A DNA stretch of 64,000 bases from Passalora sequoiae (Eukaryota > Ascomycota > Dothideomycetes > Mycosphaerellales > Mycosphaerellaceae). The stretch is taken from NCBI GenBank assembly GCA_013248845.1, contig WSQC01000031.1, forward strand, positions 1 to 64,000, given 5' to 3'. Position numbers and translations under genes: made by a program. Shown piece by piece: positions 40,463-51,165 of the stretch; position 1 is the first letter of the stretch, and every line of letters starts with the position of its first letter. The notes under the pieces are model-generated. The model was given only the letters and a program-made list of their open reading frames with translations. It had not been told where the DNA came from and did no database searches.

Positions 40463-43400
40463 ATGCAGATGCCGAACCAGGATCCAGTCTCGCGCGTTGT
40501 TTCGCTGCTGCTCCCTCGCGGCAGCAGCCGCAATCAGGTGCCTTGTCGGCGCCTCAGGCATGAGCGTCGGCAAGTTTGCCGAATCGAGTCGGACGCGCCT
40601 CCTTCGACTCCACCACCTCCTGCCCTCTCCTCTCCATCTTCGAGAGGTACCCTCAGCAGCATTGCTGCATCTTCGAAAATGGAGATGCCGCGGCTGCCAA
40701 GTGCGTCGTCGGTGGCAACCACCGCCACCTCCTACGACGACGACGACGAACGAGCTGCGACACCGACACCGCAGCAACAACAAGCTCCAATGGAGCTACC
40801 GGCGCGTCCAGCATCCTCCTCTGGGTTGGGAGACAGCCTCCTCGACCGTCCACGTAGAGCGTTGACGCTCAAGGAGCAAAACAAGAAGATCGATGGCCTC
40901 ACCAAGGAGAACTTCGATCTAAAGCTCAAAATCCACTACCTCGACCAAGCGCTGCGCACGAGAAGCGACGATGGCGTACAAGAGCTCATCGAGAAGAACG
41001 TGCAATTGCAGACAGACCTCGCCAATGAGCGAAAAGAGGCACAGTCAATGCGACGAAAGATCCGCGACCTTGAAGTCAAGACCAAGGAGCAGGATGAGGC
41101 ACTCAAAGAGGCCCAATCGCAGCAGACACAACACGATCACCACGATGATGATGATCCTACACTGCAGGCAGAGATGCACGAGGAGATTCTCTATTTGCGC
41201 CAACAGCTGGATCACTCCGAAAACACCGTCACCACCCTCCGTGATGAGGTCATGACGAAGGAGTTCGAGAAACGCAAGATGGCCGACCACATGCGCAGCA
41301 TGGCAGGCAAGCGTGGCGAGGACAGCAACGGCATGAAGGAGACTATGGACATGTGGCAAGACCTTCTCAATGCGGAAACAGGTCGTCGCGAACAAGCAGA
41401 GGAAGACGCCAGCAAGCTACGTGATGAGCTCAACGCTCTCCGACTTGAACGCGCATCACCTGCGATCACCAAGAGCAATTCAAAGAAGGATAGGCGAAGG
41501 AGTCGACCCAACACTGCACAATCACCGAACAGCGATCCCGAGCAAGACTTGGTCGATGGGATGACCGCCCAGGAGACGGAAGCCATGGTCGAGCAGCTCA
41601 AGCACGAGAACGCCGAACTCCGCCGCGACCTTGGAGCACAGACTAGCATGCTGACGTCGCGAAATCGTGAACGTGAACGACTCCAACAAGAGATCGAAGA
41701 CCTCAAGCTCTTGCAGCGAAAGAGCGACGGCGCACGTTCCGTGGCTGGCGAAAGCATCTTCGATCGCTCGATTTCGCGAGCTCATCAGCGCAGTCAGTCC
41801 AGGGTTAGCGACCACACTGCCGTCACTGAAGCAGAACGCGACGAATGGCATAAGAAAGAGGGCGAACTCCGAGATGCCAGCGCAGAGCTGCGCATCAAGT
41901 ACCAAGAGCTCGATCGCACACACAAGACATACTTGCATTACGTAACCGTGCTCGAAGGAGATTTCAAGGAGATGGAGGATGAGCTCAATGAATGCCACGA
42001 AGATTTGCAAAAGATGCAAAAAGAGCGCGACGAAACCCTTGCTGCCTATCAAGAGCAGGAGCAAGAGTACGCGCAGCTCCGTCAAGAGGCACTGTCAGAG
42101 ATACAAGCACTCGACGAAGATAAGAAGATGCTCGACCAAGAATTGGACGAAGCACACAAGAAACTGCAGAAGACACAGTCGAAATTGCAGACTACCACGG
42201 ATGATTACAAAGGACTCCAAGGAGAGCTCCGAAACATCACGCAAAGTGTCATGAATCTCGAAGATCTGAAGCAGCATAATATGCGGAGGATTCAGACTCT
42301 CGAGGAGCAGATCTCGGAAGCAGAGAACGAGATCGAGAAATGGGAGGAGAAGTGCAACGAGTTGGATTCAAAGAACCGGAAGCTCGAAATTACACAAGAA
42401 AGCCTGCACTCGGAGGTTACATTTTTGCGAGAAGAGCAAGAAGGCGACAAGATCAAGATTGGTGAACTTGAGAATGCGCTTTCAGCCGCGCAGCAGACCA
42501 TCCAGGACGAGCAGGAGAAACTGCGTGAGCTCGAAGAAAGTATGGTCGAGGAACGTCAACAGCGTGACGTCCTCGAGAATAAGTCGAAAGAGGAGGTGCA
42601 GAAGATACTTGATGACCTCAACAATGAGGGCACCAGGACGAAAGATGAAGTTAGGAGACTTCGCCGTGAGCTGTCTGCCAAGGAGGTCGAATCAAATGGC
42701 TACAAGCAGAGACTCGAGGATCTTGAGCATTCCCTCAAAGACATTCTGGGTGAACCCAATGGCACCAAACAGAGTATGCTCGGCAGCATTGAAAAGTTGC
42801 AACGGGAGCTGGAGACAACCACGAGTCACCTGGACAAGGTCAAGATGGACCTCTCAGACAAAGACCGCCTGCTCCGCCATCGCGATGGATTATTGGAGAG
42901 CACCAGTCTTGAGTCTAGAAGACTCTCAGATCTACTGGATAAGGAACGCGCATCACGAAAGCGCGATCTTGAGCAGTTCGAGAAATCATCGAGAGGTCAA
43001 GCTACACATATGCGCACGATCGCCCAACAAGAGACTCGCGTACTTGAGCTCGAAACATCATGGAGCCAGGACAAGCGGAAAATGGCCAACTTGGAACAGC
43101 AATACCAAGAACAATTGCACGAGCGGAACAATTTGCTTTTTGCATTGTGGAACAGGCTATCCACACTTTGCGGCTCGGACTGGGCGCAGAACCACAGTCT
43201 AGTCAATGGCGAAGTCACAAGCACTGAGGTCATCAGCAAGAACCTTGGAGCATTCAACAAGAATGTCATCTCGGCTGTCAAGACCATTGAAGCACTTATC
43301 GGCAGCTTCAAGGTCCGCATTCGCGGTATCGAGAAAGATCTCTGGAGAGACTATCAGACTCTCGAACACAATTTGGACATGCGTATACGCCGCATGGATT

Positions 43401-44038
43401 TATTAGAGAATGCGGTGAGCGAGACTCAACGTGCAATGGCGGAAGAAGCTGTGCAGAGGCCCCAAGCCAGCCGCTCTGTCAGCACAAAGACCATAAAGAG
43501 TACCGAGGAGGTTGGCAAGCTCAAGCAGGAAGTGAAGGTCCTTAAGGCGGAGCTCAAATTCCACAGACAGCATCCTAGTGCCATGGCACAACAGATGCTC
43601 AACCAACAGAACAATCAGCTGGCATCAGAGCACGCACGGCGTGTGAGCAGTGGAGCATCCATGAGCAACGGAAGCGGCAAGAGCACAGCAAGTCCGGCTC
43701 GTCAGATCATGAGCACATTGTTGCGACACCACTCCACCTCGGCAGTGGAGCAGATCTCTTTGGGGATCGAGGAGAATGCTTCTCCGTCCAGACAGCAGCA
43801 GATTGTGCTGTCCACACCACCAATACAGCCTAGCGAACAGCGCTGGGTACATCGGCTCAAGGAGCTTGAAAGAAGATTGAAGGCCGAAAGGGAGGCACGC
43901 TTGCTTGACCGACGAGGCGCCAGACAGCGTCTGGAGCAGGCTGGTGCCGAGAACGATGAATTGAGAGAGGCATTGGAAAGAGAGAGGCTCATGGCGCAGA
44001 GCCGTGCTGGAAGCGAGGTGAATGAGACACTCGACTAA
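40463..44038 (+). CDS. apsB: ApsB/Mto1/PcpA-type microtubule-organising-centre protein
   Basis: Recruits gamma-tubulin complexes to spindle-pole bodies and septal MTOCs (established for Aspergillus ApsB and fission yeast Mto1). 1191 aa, single exon as modelled. After a disordered Ser/Pro/Gln-rich N-terminus comes the centrosomin motif 1 (Cnn_1N) at residues ~131-190: LTLKEQNKKIDGLTKEN, FDLKLKIHYLDQALR. Residues ~190-880 are nearly continuous coiled coil (Glu/Lys/Gln/Leu heptads). A more globular stretch around 880-990 contains the LLFALWNRLSTLCG and SVKTIEALIG-like helices. The C-terminus holds the second conserved block, RWVHRLKELERRLKAEREAR. The true start is uncertain: overlapping frames at 40453-40620 also read like the family N-terminus (ADAEPGSSLARCF, GMSVGKFAES), so a splice or indel may be hidden there. 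Met at 40679 is a fallback. Confidence 0.9.
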   Translation: MQMPNQDPVSRVVSLLLPRGSSRNQVPCRRLRHERRQVCRIESDAPPSTPPPPALSSPSSRGTLSSIAASSKMEMPRLPSASSVATTATSYDDDDERAATPTPQQQQAPMELPARPASSSGLGDSLLDRPRRALTLKEQNKKIDGLTKENFDLKLKIHYLDQALRTRSDDGVQELIEKNVQLQTDLANERKEAQSMRRKIRDLEVKTKEQDEALKEAQSQQTQHDHHDDDDPTLQAEMHEEILYLRQQLDHSENTVTTLRDEVMTKEFEKRKMADHMRSMAGKRGEDSNGMKETMDMWQDLLNAETGRREQAEEDASKLRDELNALRLERASPAITKSNSKKDRRRSRPNTAQSPNSDPEQDLVDGMTAQETEAMVEQLKHENAELRRDLGAQTSMLTSRNRERERLQQEIEDLKLLQRKSDGARSVAGESIFDRSISRAHQRSQSRVSDHTAVTEAERDEWHKKEGELRDASAELRIKYQELDRTHKTYLHYVTVLEGDFKEMEDELNECHEDLQKMQKERDETLAAYQEQEQEYAQLRQEALSEIQALDEDKKMLDQELDEAHKKLQKTQSKLQTTTDDYKGLQGELRNITQSVMNLEDLKQHNMRRIQTLEEQISEAENEIEKWEEKCNELDSKNRKLEITQESLHSEVTFLREEQEGDKIKIGELENALSAAQQTIQDEQEKLRELEESMVEERQQRDVLENKSKEEVQKILDDLNNEGTRTKDEVRRLRRELSAKEVESNGYKQRLEDLEHSLKDILGEPNGTKQSMLGSIEKLQRELETTTSHLDKVKMDLSDKDRLLRHRDGLLESTSLESRRLSDLLDKERASRKRDLEQFEKSSRGQATHMRTIAQQETRVLELETSWSQDKRKMANLEQQYQEQLHERNNLLFALWNRLSTLCGSDWAQNHSLVNGEVTSTEVISKNLGAFNKNVISAVKTIEALIGSFKVRIRGIEKDLWRDYQTLEHNLDMRIRRMDLLENAVSETQRAMAEEAVQRPQASRSVSTKTIKSTEEVGKLKQEVKVLKAELKFHRQHPSAMAQQMLNQQNNQLASEHARRVSSGASMSNGSGKSTASPARQIMSTLLRHHSTSAVEQISLGIEENASPSRQQQIVLSTPPIQPSEQRWVHRLKELERRLKAEREARLLDRRGARQRLEQAGAENDELREALERERLMAQSRAGSEVNETLD

Positions 44039-45251
44039 TTGTACATTGTATATGGTACTGGGAGGACTTTTGTACTACTATTGGAGGAATTGCTGCTTGT
44101 ATTGAACTAAAGAGAGCTTTTGGATGACTGAACGATTGCTGTACCATTTTAGTTTATGGGAAACAGGGCACGAAATGCCTGTACTTTACTGCCGCTTCGG
44201 AGTTCTTTTTCTTCCTCTACTACTTTGCGGTCTATTTTGGCCCCTCTCATACTGCTTTGCCCGTTTCCTACTCAGGGCCCTACGTCCTCAAATGTCTTGG
44301 TGTCTATCCCAGCCTTGATCAGAACGAAAAGACGACACTTGTACAAATTCGCCAATTCCAAAAAAAAAATTTAACCCCCTGCTCTCTGAAATACAAGGGC
44401 CCCTTGTATTTTCTCGTTTAAGCTTATATATCCTTGCTCTCGGTAATCTTATCAGCGTCGGGCCGTACGGCTGATCTTTCCAGGTCCTGATCGGTAATAA
44501 CATTTGCCAGGTCAACATGTCAGCTATAGGTACTGTTCCATTGACTTCTCTATCGTCCGAGTCTGCCATGCGTCTCGAAGCTCGTGATCGGCCTGGCGTC
44601 GCTTGCCATTGCTGCTCTACATGGCGCTGATGCTTCATTAGAAGTCGCTCGAGAGAATCAGAACTCTGCTGTCGCTACGCTTTCGTTGTTGTAGCGGGCT
44701 TATCTTTGGTCGAGTCCGTCGGCTGACGGATCCTGCCTACGATGACATCCAGCAGGATAGTAGGCGTGACTCGTGCACAAATGCTCTGTTTTCTTGTAAG
44801 CCCCGAGCGGTCAGCGGCTTGCCGCGGTACAGGCGAGTGCTGTCTCATTCTGAGAAACTTCACGTCTCTCCGTGCTTCGCAGCAGTCTGGCCATTATCAC
44901 CTTTCCCGTTGAGCTAATAATTGGAGCTAGCGATATGTCAGGAGAATACTTACCGCAGTGAATGAAATCTAGAGAAGCGCTGAGAAACGAGTCGTTTTGT
45001 CGGGCTTGACTTGCTAGCGAGCATATCAGAATTTGCCAAAGTATCTGCATTATCGTCGAAGGTGCATTGTCGTCTCTATTTTGGCCAAATAAGGGCCTCT
45101 ACTCGTAAATTTCATAACCATCCCTCCATTCCCATATCATCAATTCAGATATCCAGGTCTTTATCTCATCACCATCCTCCATAATATGTCGTTTCCGTCA
45201 TGCATTAGATTTCATTAACCTTCATTCACGCCTCTCATAGATGAATCAACC
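44039..45251. other. intergenic between convergent genes, 1.2 kb
   Basis: Contains an A-run at 44360-44369, a strong palindrome (44389-44411) and TATA-rich patches near 44420. It holds 3' flanks of the convergent ApsB and chitinase genes. No gene supported. Confidence 0.5.
44389..44411. repeat. perfect inverted repeat, 11-bp arms
   Basis: AAATACAAGGG, one central C, CCCTTGTATTT. The inner TACAAGGGCCCCTTG is identical to 36478-36492. Confidence 0.9.
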
Positions 45252-47081
45252 TCAAGCTCTCCATACTCTTTCCAGCCGTCTCCTCAAATCCCTCCTCTTC
45301 GCCTTCGGCGCGTCCAGCGCAATCTTAACGCCTGTCAAAAAGCCCTCATTGGCATACGCCTGACTAGCATCCCAAGCCATAATACCACCAAAATGGTCAA
45401 ACTGTTGACAATACTCGATAATGGGCGCTAATGCGGCAGAACTCATGTAACCACTCCCGGCGGCACTCTGCCCACCCGGCACACCAAGAAAGATCTTCAC
45501 ACCACGATTGGTGCTCTGCGTCCTAGCCCAATCGTTCCAGGTAGCGAAATTGAAATTGTCTTGCATAGTGCTGTTAGCAGTGAAAGATTGAACTCCGCAG
45601 TAGTTGTTGTAGAATTGCACGAAGACTGCGTCGAACTGAATACCGCCGTTAAGCATACTGTCGTCCGCCATGTCGGGGTATGGGCACTGCGGTGCGGCGG
45701 TTAAGTAGTACGTCTTGGAGGTTTCTGCGTCCATGAGGGTGCGGAGGCGAGAGGCGAAGGCGGGGAAGTGAGTTGATGTTGATTCGAGGTCGAGGTCGAA
45801 GCCATCGATGACGGCGTCGCGGAAAGGACGTAGAGCAGTGGATTGACGGCGCGGATGCGTGTCTCCGTAGTTGACAGTGCTGGCTCTGGCCTCGGAAGCA
45901 GATGTCGAATTTCCGAAAGCAGTGACGAGCGTACTTTGTATCGGCGTTGCCGTAGTGGCGGAGATGTCGTTGTTGGTGGATGTCTCGGCTTCGATCGCTG
46001 CTCTCGATTTTCTGGAGCTTGCCGTACTTGTTGCCTCGGGGTCGTATGCATTTGCGGTCTTCGTAATAATTGATGTCGCCGCCACAGCACCTGTTCTCGT
46101 TAGCGAAGCTATTCTGTCAGCGGTCTGTTCGGCTTTTGAGGAAGTAATTGTTGTGTTGTCATAACTTGCGATTGTCCTAGTGGCATTGGCAGCCAGAAGT
46201 GTCGCCATCATGGCTCCTGTGTCGGTCGTCCTGTTGGAAATATCCAATGCTCCAGTTGCTCCGCTCCGTAGGCTCGCCGCCGTGGTGGTCGCATTACTAT
46301 ACGGTCCAACATTGGTTGGAGTGACTCGCACGAGCCCTTGAGACCCTGCGGTTGCTGAGGCGATTCCTGTGTCAAGTTGTCCGGTAAAGTATGAAGCGTT
46401 TGTGGACATGAGCACGGAGCCAGTATCCACCAAAGAAGATGTTGCACGCAGTAGAAAGGCCGAGGAAGCATTTGTCACAGAGGGTGTTGAACTTATCAAT
46501 AGACTGCCGGACGAGGCCGCGCCATTTGTAGAAGTTCCGTTGCTTGACAAAGAAGATGCGGGGACAGGTCCGAAGGTATCCCAGATCAAGTCTGCGGCCT
46601 TGACAGCCACGTCGTCGCTCGAGAAGCCGCCTTCGGTGTACGTGGCGCCACCTATAGATAGCAGGATTGTCTTATTGTACTTCTGCTGACAGGTCTTGAT
46701 ATCATCTCCTATGCTCGGGCAGTCCATCAGGCCGGACCCTGAGAAAATGGTGCAATTGTTCCCTTGATTCGCAAAATTGATCACTGGCTCACCACCTATG
46801 ACACTGTTATTTTGGTCTCTGTCATCGTCGCGCGAATCTCACTGACCCGTTCCAGTGGTAACCTGAATCAAGAATGCCATGGGGATGATGTCGACATTCG
46901 AGTTCGCGCAGTAGGTGGCCAGCGGCTGCTGCGAAAGATTGCCGGTGGCTTCGTTGTAGCTATTCTGGCCCCAATACAGCGCCACATTGTTTGCGGGCTC
47001 GAACGTAGTAGCGGCTATGGCTCCCTGGGCCAGTAGAGCTGTCACGTAAGCAGGATGCGGTTTCGAGCGTGAGGGAGGCAT
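45252..47081 (-). CDS. GH18 class III-type chitinase with an internal Ser/Thr-rich insertion
   Basis: Secreted endochitinase. Two exons, 46847-47081 and 45252-46795, with a 51-nt intron (46796-46846, GTCAGT...CATAG), give 592 aa. A likely signal peptide opens at ATG 47081, followed by NNVALYWGQNSYNEATGNL (first barrel strand) and LLSIGGATYTEGGF. The catalytic DxxDxDxE motif is intact (DGFDLDLES, Glu near residue 416). Later strands include YLTAAPQCPYPD, FVQFYNNYCG, FLGVPGGQSAAGSGY and GGIMAWDASQAY. Between WDTFGPVP and RPFRDAVIDGFD, where relatives have a short loop, lie about 243 residues (158-400) very rich in Ser, Thr, Ala and Asn with several N-X-S/T sites. The barrel residues flanking the block are normal, so the enzyme may be active. 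The insertion keeps frame and shows no GT-AG pair that would obviously remove it. No GPI tail or chitin-binding domain follows the catalytic domain. Confidence 0.88.
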
Positions 47082-48737
47082 CGCTAATGATGCAGAAGAT
47101 GGGGGATAGTCAAAAAGAACCGGAGCAGTGGACCTGGACAAATTCGCAGTGTGAAGATGAAGTGGAGACTGGTAGGAAGGATCTTGGGTAAAGTGCTTAG
47201 GCTCGAAAGATGGCACAAGAAGTGTTGTGATGGTATGTGTCTCAAGGCGTGCTGGCATGAACAAGAAGGGATATTGTTGGCTTTATGCGAGACGAGCGCG
47301 TCGTCTGAGCTCCAGATATAGGCCACGTTGACTGCTGTAACCCTACAACAGGTCTTGTTGCCATCGTCAACGAGGCTCGTGTTCTGGTCATTGTCTACCA
47401 GAGGCTCTTTCATATGCCACAGCAACGCGCCGTACGAGAAGCAGTGCGCGAACGCCGGTATAAGGTAAGGCTGTTGCTATGCAATGTTATGGTTCGAGGC
47501 AGCGGCCAAGCGTGGCCCATAACATCACAGCCCAGCCAACAACGAAATGTCGTGGTCGACCGATGGACTGCTTTCAGCACCAGTGGCGACCTCTAGGGAA
47601 TTGTGAGACAAGACCTGCGGTTCGGAGATTTCGTCATGAATGCGCCATGGGCCATGTGGCCGTTGGTGATCTGCATGAGGTACCAAAATCGATGAATAGA
47701 TGGAGTATTGTTCACCAGAGACTATGTGCCGCCATTACCATCTTGCTGCTGGCCTGAGTCTGCCTGCCAGAGGCATAACACGAATCGTATACGATGCATT
47801 CTGCTGTCATGGCAATTGGTTCAGGCGGTGTTACTGTGGACCTGGTCGACAATCTGGTCGGGTTGAAGAGGAGAAGTGACGACGCACGACGACGAGCACG
47901 TTCTGCCAAAACGATCAGCTGATCTCGTGTCGTAGCGCGTTATCATGAGGTTCTCACTGCTCTCCCTGACTTGGCAATGTTCCCCAACATGTCCTCACTA
48001 CCAGCTGAAGCCCATTGGAACGGTATGCAGTGATGCCGGGATACACCGTTACCATCTTGTACAGCTGCCAGGATACGTCGTCAATCTCATGGATAAGTAC
48101 CACAGCGTGATGACCCTGGTAGACCATCAACATGCCCCCATAAAAGCGATGCTGTACCCAATAATAAGCAGATCTCGACACACACGTTGGGAGGCACGCC
48201 CTTCTTTGTTCAGCCAGGCCTCCTCGCAACGCTGGACAGCCTCGCAGGTTCCACGACTCCTTTGAGACAGCATTCGACGCTTACCTTCCTAACGACCGCG
48301 CCGGCCACGATATACCGCACGGGTCTTCCGCATGTAGGCAATACAATGTAAAATGCGAGGCATATCATCGGAAGACGTGTCACCAGCACGCAGTGTGGAA
48401 CAGCTATAAGCTCGGTCGCGAGCACGTACTGATGTTATGGGCCAATGGATGCGCTTGCTTCGTGACCTGGTTGACAACATCAATACATTCGCTTCCTGTG
48501 TCGCCGACTCCGAGACGATAGTGTACTCTCTAGCGCTGCGTCCATCGCAGAGGTCGTCTGTTGACAAGACGGGTTGAGATATCACGCTGACAATCGCGCA
48601 CGCTTGCGACGCTCGCAGGTTAACACATTGACCTATCAATATGCCGGCGAATCGCATCGCACGAGGTCCACGTATGCGTCGGTCGAGACTGAAGTCGACG
48701 CAAACGACTGACGCGTCAATTCAACATCCCTTGCTAA
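47082..48737. other. gene-poor region
   Basis: The left part is the chitinase promoter. The remainder holds short frames without domains. No RNA gene found. Confidence 0.45.
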
Positions 48738-49162
48738 TTTGAGCAGGAGAACCTAGTCCGAAGACTTGTGGAGCAACAGCAGCGCGGGCAGGAAGAGGAG
48801 GATGGACGTAATGTTGAGGCACAGAAACGGGCAGAAGAGGCTGCATGTTCGACGTGTTGCGACGAATAAGTCCCTATGAGTCTCGAGACGCGACTTCCGA
48901 CCGATTGCGCCAAATCAAGGCGGCGTACCTTAGGGCATCGACGGTTGAGAGCTCGATCCTGATGCGGATGATCGTGGACGAAGACCTCTACCGAGTAGAA
49001 TGGGAAAACACGACAATGTAGACGCTACGGGAAAGTACAAGACATGGTGGACAGCACGGTACTGATTCCAGAACCTTGACACATCAGGCACTCTCTGGCA
49101 ACTGGCCGAACGCACGAGAACAAGTGATGGTGCACAAGATCCAGCATAGTCCCCAATATTGA
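48738..49162 (+). pseudogene. decayed coiled-coil coding relic
   Basis: Frame 1 (48738-48869) reads a charged coiled-coil peptide (FEQENLVRRLVEQQQRGQEE, then AQKRAEEAA) ending in TAA. Frame 2 (48878-49162) reads on for 94 codons (RLRQIKAAYLRASTVESS, EDLYRVEWENTTM) with one internal TAG at 49019 and a TGA at 49160. Together they look like one protein broken by a frameshift and a stop. Further coding-like runs follow to about 49400. No intact start or named family. Confidence 0.5.
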
Positions 49163-50380
49163 GGCGGCTGCATCATTGGGTCTAGGAAGCATCTTGGTGC
49201 GAGATCAGCAACGAGCGAAAGCTTCTTCGTGATGCCGACATATTTCTCCGGGAGAGCGTCCACACGGGCCTCATACTTGGCAATGGGGAGGACCGCAGAG
49301 ATTCTGCACGGGACGCATGCGATCGTATGACGTCGAGAGGCAGAGCTGTGTTTCTACACACTATCGAGATACCAACCATACTTTCTACGCAACTTTGCTC
49401 CATATATTGATCGCTGGATTGTTTTCGCCGACAATTGAGCTCATACGTCCAACACACAACGCAAGACGATATCGAACGTGAACATATTCGTGCAATACCT
49501 CGTGATGTGGACCAATGTGGCGCGGCAAGGCAGTCACGAAGGGTAGGCCGGCGATTCCCCGCTGCAAGGCCAGGCTACATCGTGAGGCGAACAGCGCTGT
49601 CCCGCCCCACGTATTCTGCAGACTTGGAGCATACTGCCCTTTGCGCATCAATCAAATGCCAAAAGTTAGGATCTACATGCGCCAGGTCTACCAAAGTTCA
49701 GCTTCTCAGGATCGTGATCGCAACAACACCGTCGCGTCGGGTGGTACGCGCAGTGATTGCCGCTTCAGGCCACCGATAACCTACATGGGAGGGCACGCTG
49801 ATTCGCATAGCACAGTAGATCTTGGGATCAATGTTTCATCACGGCCCAGAGGCATTTCTCCAGGCTTCTTGGCTTAAGCTCGACAGCTGCCCCAGCTCTA
49901 TTGCGGTTGAGGCTGCTTGCCTTGCGGCACAGCACAAGATTATGGACGCCTTTTCGATCTGACGACTGAATACTACTACGGGTTCCATACTCTTGTGTAC
50001 AAGGCACGATCCGGTGATCGCTGCTAGACTTACATCGAGTCCAATATTTGTGAGCGCCCCGAGGCATTCGTGCGCTCGCTTGACAGTTTCTACAGCACAA
50101 TGGTCATGGCATCAATGAAGGACAATGCATGCGAGCATGCGAGCATAAATCGCTCAAACCTGGCACGTTTTGAACAAAGCACAAGGAGATCCGCGATCTT
50201 GCATATTGCGTGATCACTGAAAGGTCGCGGTTGAAGCGCAGCTTGCTTGAAGCAAGCCTGACCTTGTTGAACACAAGGCTGTCAAAGAGTTCCGCGTCAT
50301 AAGTACTAACCTTAGAGCAACACTGCGGCCCTTCTCGTGGCTACATTTAGGATAGTTCTGTTCTTAATCCTGCATCGAGT
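49163..50380. other. gene-poor region with coding fragments
   Basis: Fragments in several frames have coiled-coil composition (about 50215-50295), but none is intact. A short palindrome GCTTGCTT-G-AAGCAAGC lies at 50241-50257. Confidence 0.4.
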
Positions 50381-51165
50381 ATGAGCATACAAACTTCGTC
50401 AACTCCGGTCAGTGATCAGAGTCCAGAAGGATCGATCTTCGCATTACTCCGAGCAGAACTCGGGAAAGTGTTCAGTGGCCAGGTTCGCTCGCTGGATGAG
50501 CTGCCAGACATATCCCAGCAAGATGAGGATGATGACGAGGGCAGCGAAGATGGGGATGAGGATAACGACAGCGAAAATGTCGAAGAAGGGAAGGACATAG
50601 CTGGCCGAGAAAGCTTGCATCGCCCTATTATGGTCCACGTCGATGCCGGTTGATGGTAAGGAGCGCAAACTCGACGACCTCACTACTTCACAGGACGTTC
50701 AGGAGATAGTGTACACTGTGAGGCGGAACCTGAAGGTACGTCAAATTTGTACGCGTGCTGTGTGCGACAATAGTACTAAAGCTTATATTACAGGACTTCC
50801 TTGCGCTGGAACACTTTGGTGAGCACTATCCATTGGAGAACGTCATTGTGATCAGTGGGTGGAAGTAGTTTAAGGCCCGTGCTTTCACCTGCCGGCAATT
50901 CGTTGCACGTTACTGGCCAGTGCTACTTCCGTGGATAGCAGCGACGCAGGCGACCACCATACTCGAGCAGTCTGATGCCGAGGCAGTTTTTGGCGACATG
51001 ATCTCGTTGCCAGAATCTGACTGTTCTGTTCACCTTGGATTCGCTGAAGACCAGACGATCGTTCGCATCGTTAGCACTTGCTGCCACGAAGTCGGAGGTT
51101 ATCATAAATGTAGATGCGCTGTTTGCGTGGCTATGAAGCGGCTGTCAGTCTCCTTCTGGACATAA
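50381..51165 (+). pseudogene. broken gene retaining one intron, in-frame TAG
   Basis: An ATG at 50381 opens a 90-codon frame with a Ser-rich start and an acidic Glu/Asp run. A second frame carries on from about 50646: PVDGKERKLDDLTTSQDVQE, then a well-formed 58-nt intron (50736-50793; GTACGT donor, TACTAAAG branch, TTACAG acceptor), then DFLALEHFGEHYPLENVIVI. A TAG at 50866 interrupts, after which the same frame continues (RAFTCRQFVARYWPVLLPW and on) to 51165. The kept splice signals and codon flow show it was a gene; a frameshift and one stop indicate recent inactivation. A missed intron in the first part is the alternative. Product unknown. Confidence 0.55.

Noticed and set aside
45831..46559. 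The chitinase Ser/Thr block as a retained intron
   Set aside because: It is 729 nt, keeps frame without stops, has coding-like composition and is far longer than the 49-77 nt introns elsewhere in the window; transcript data could still overturn this.
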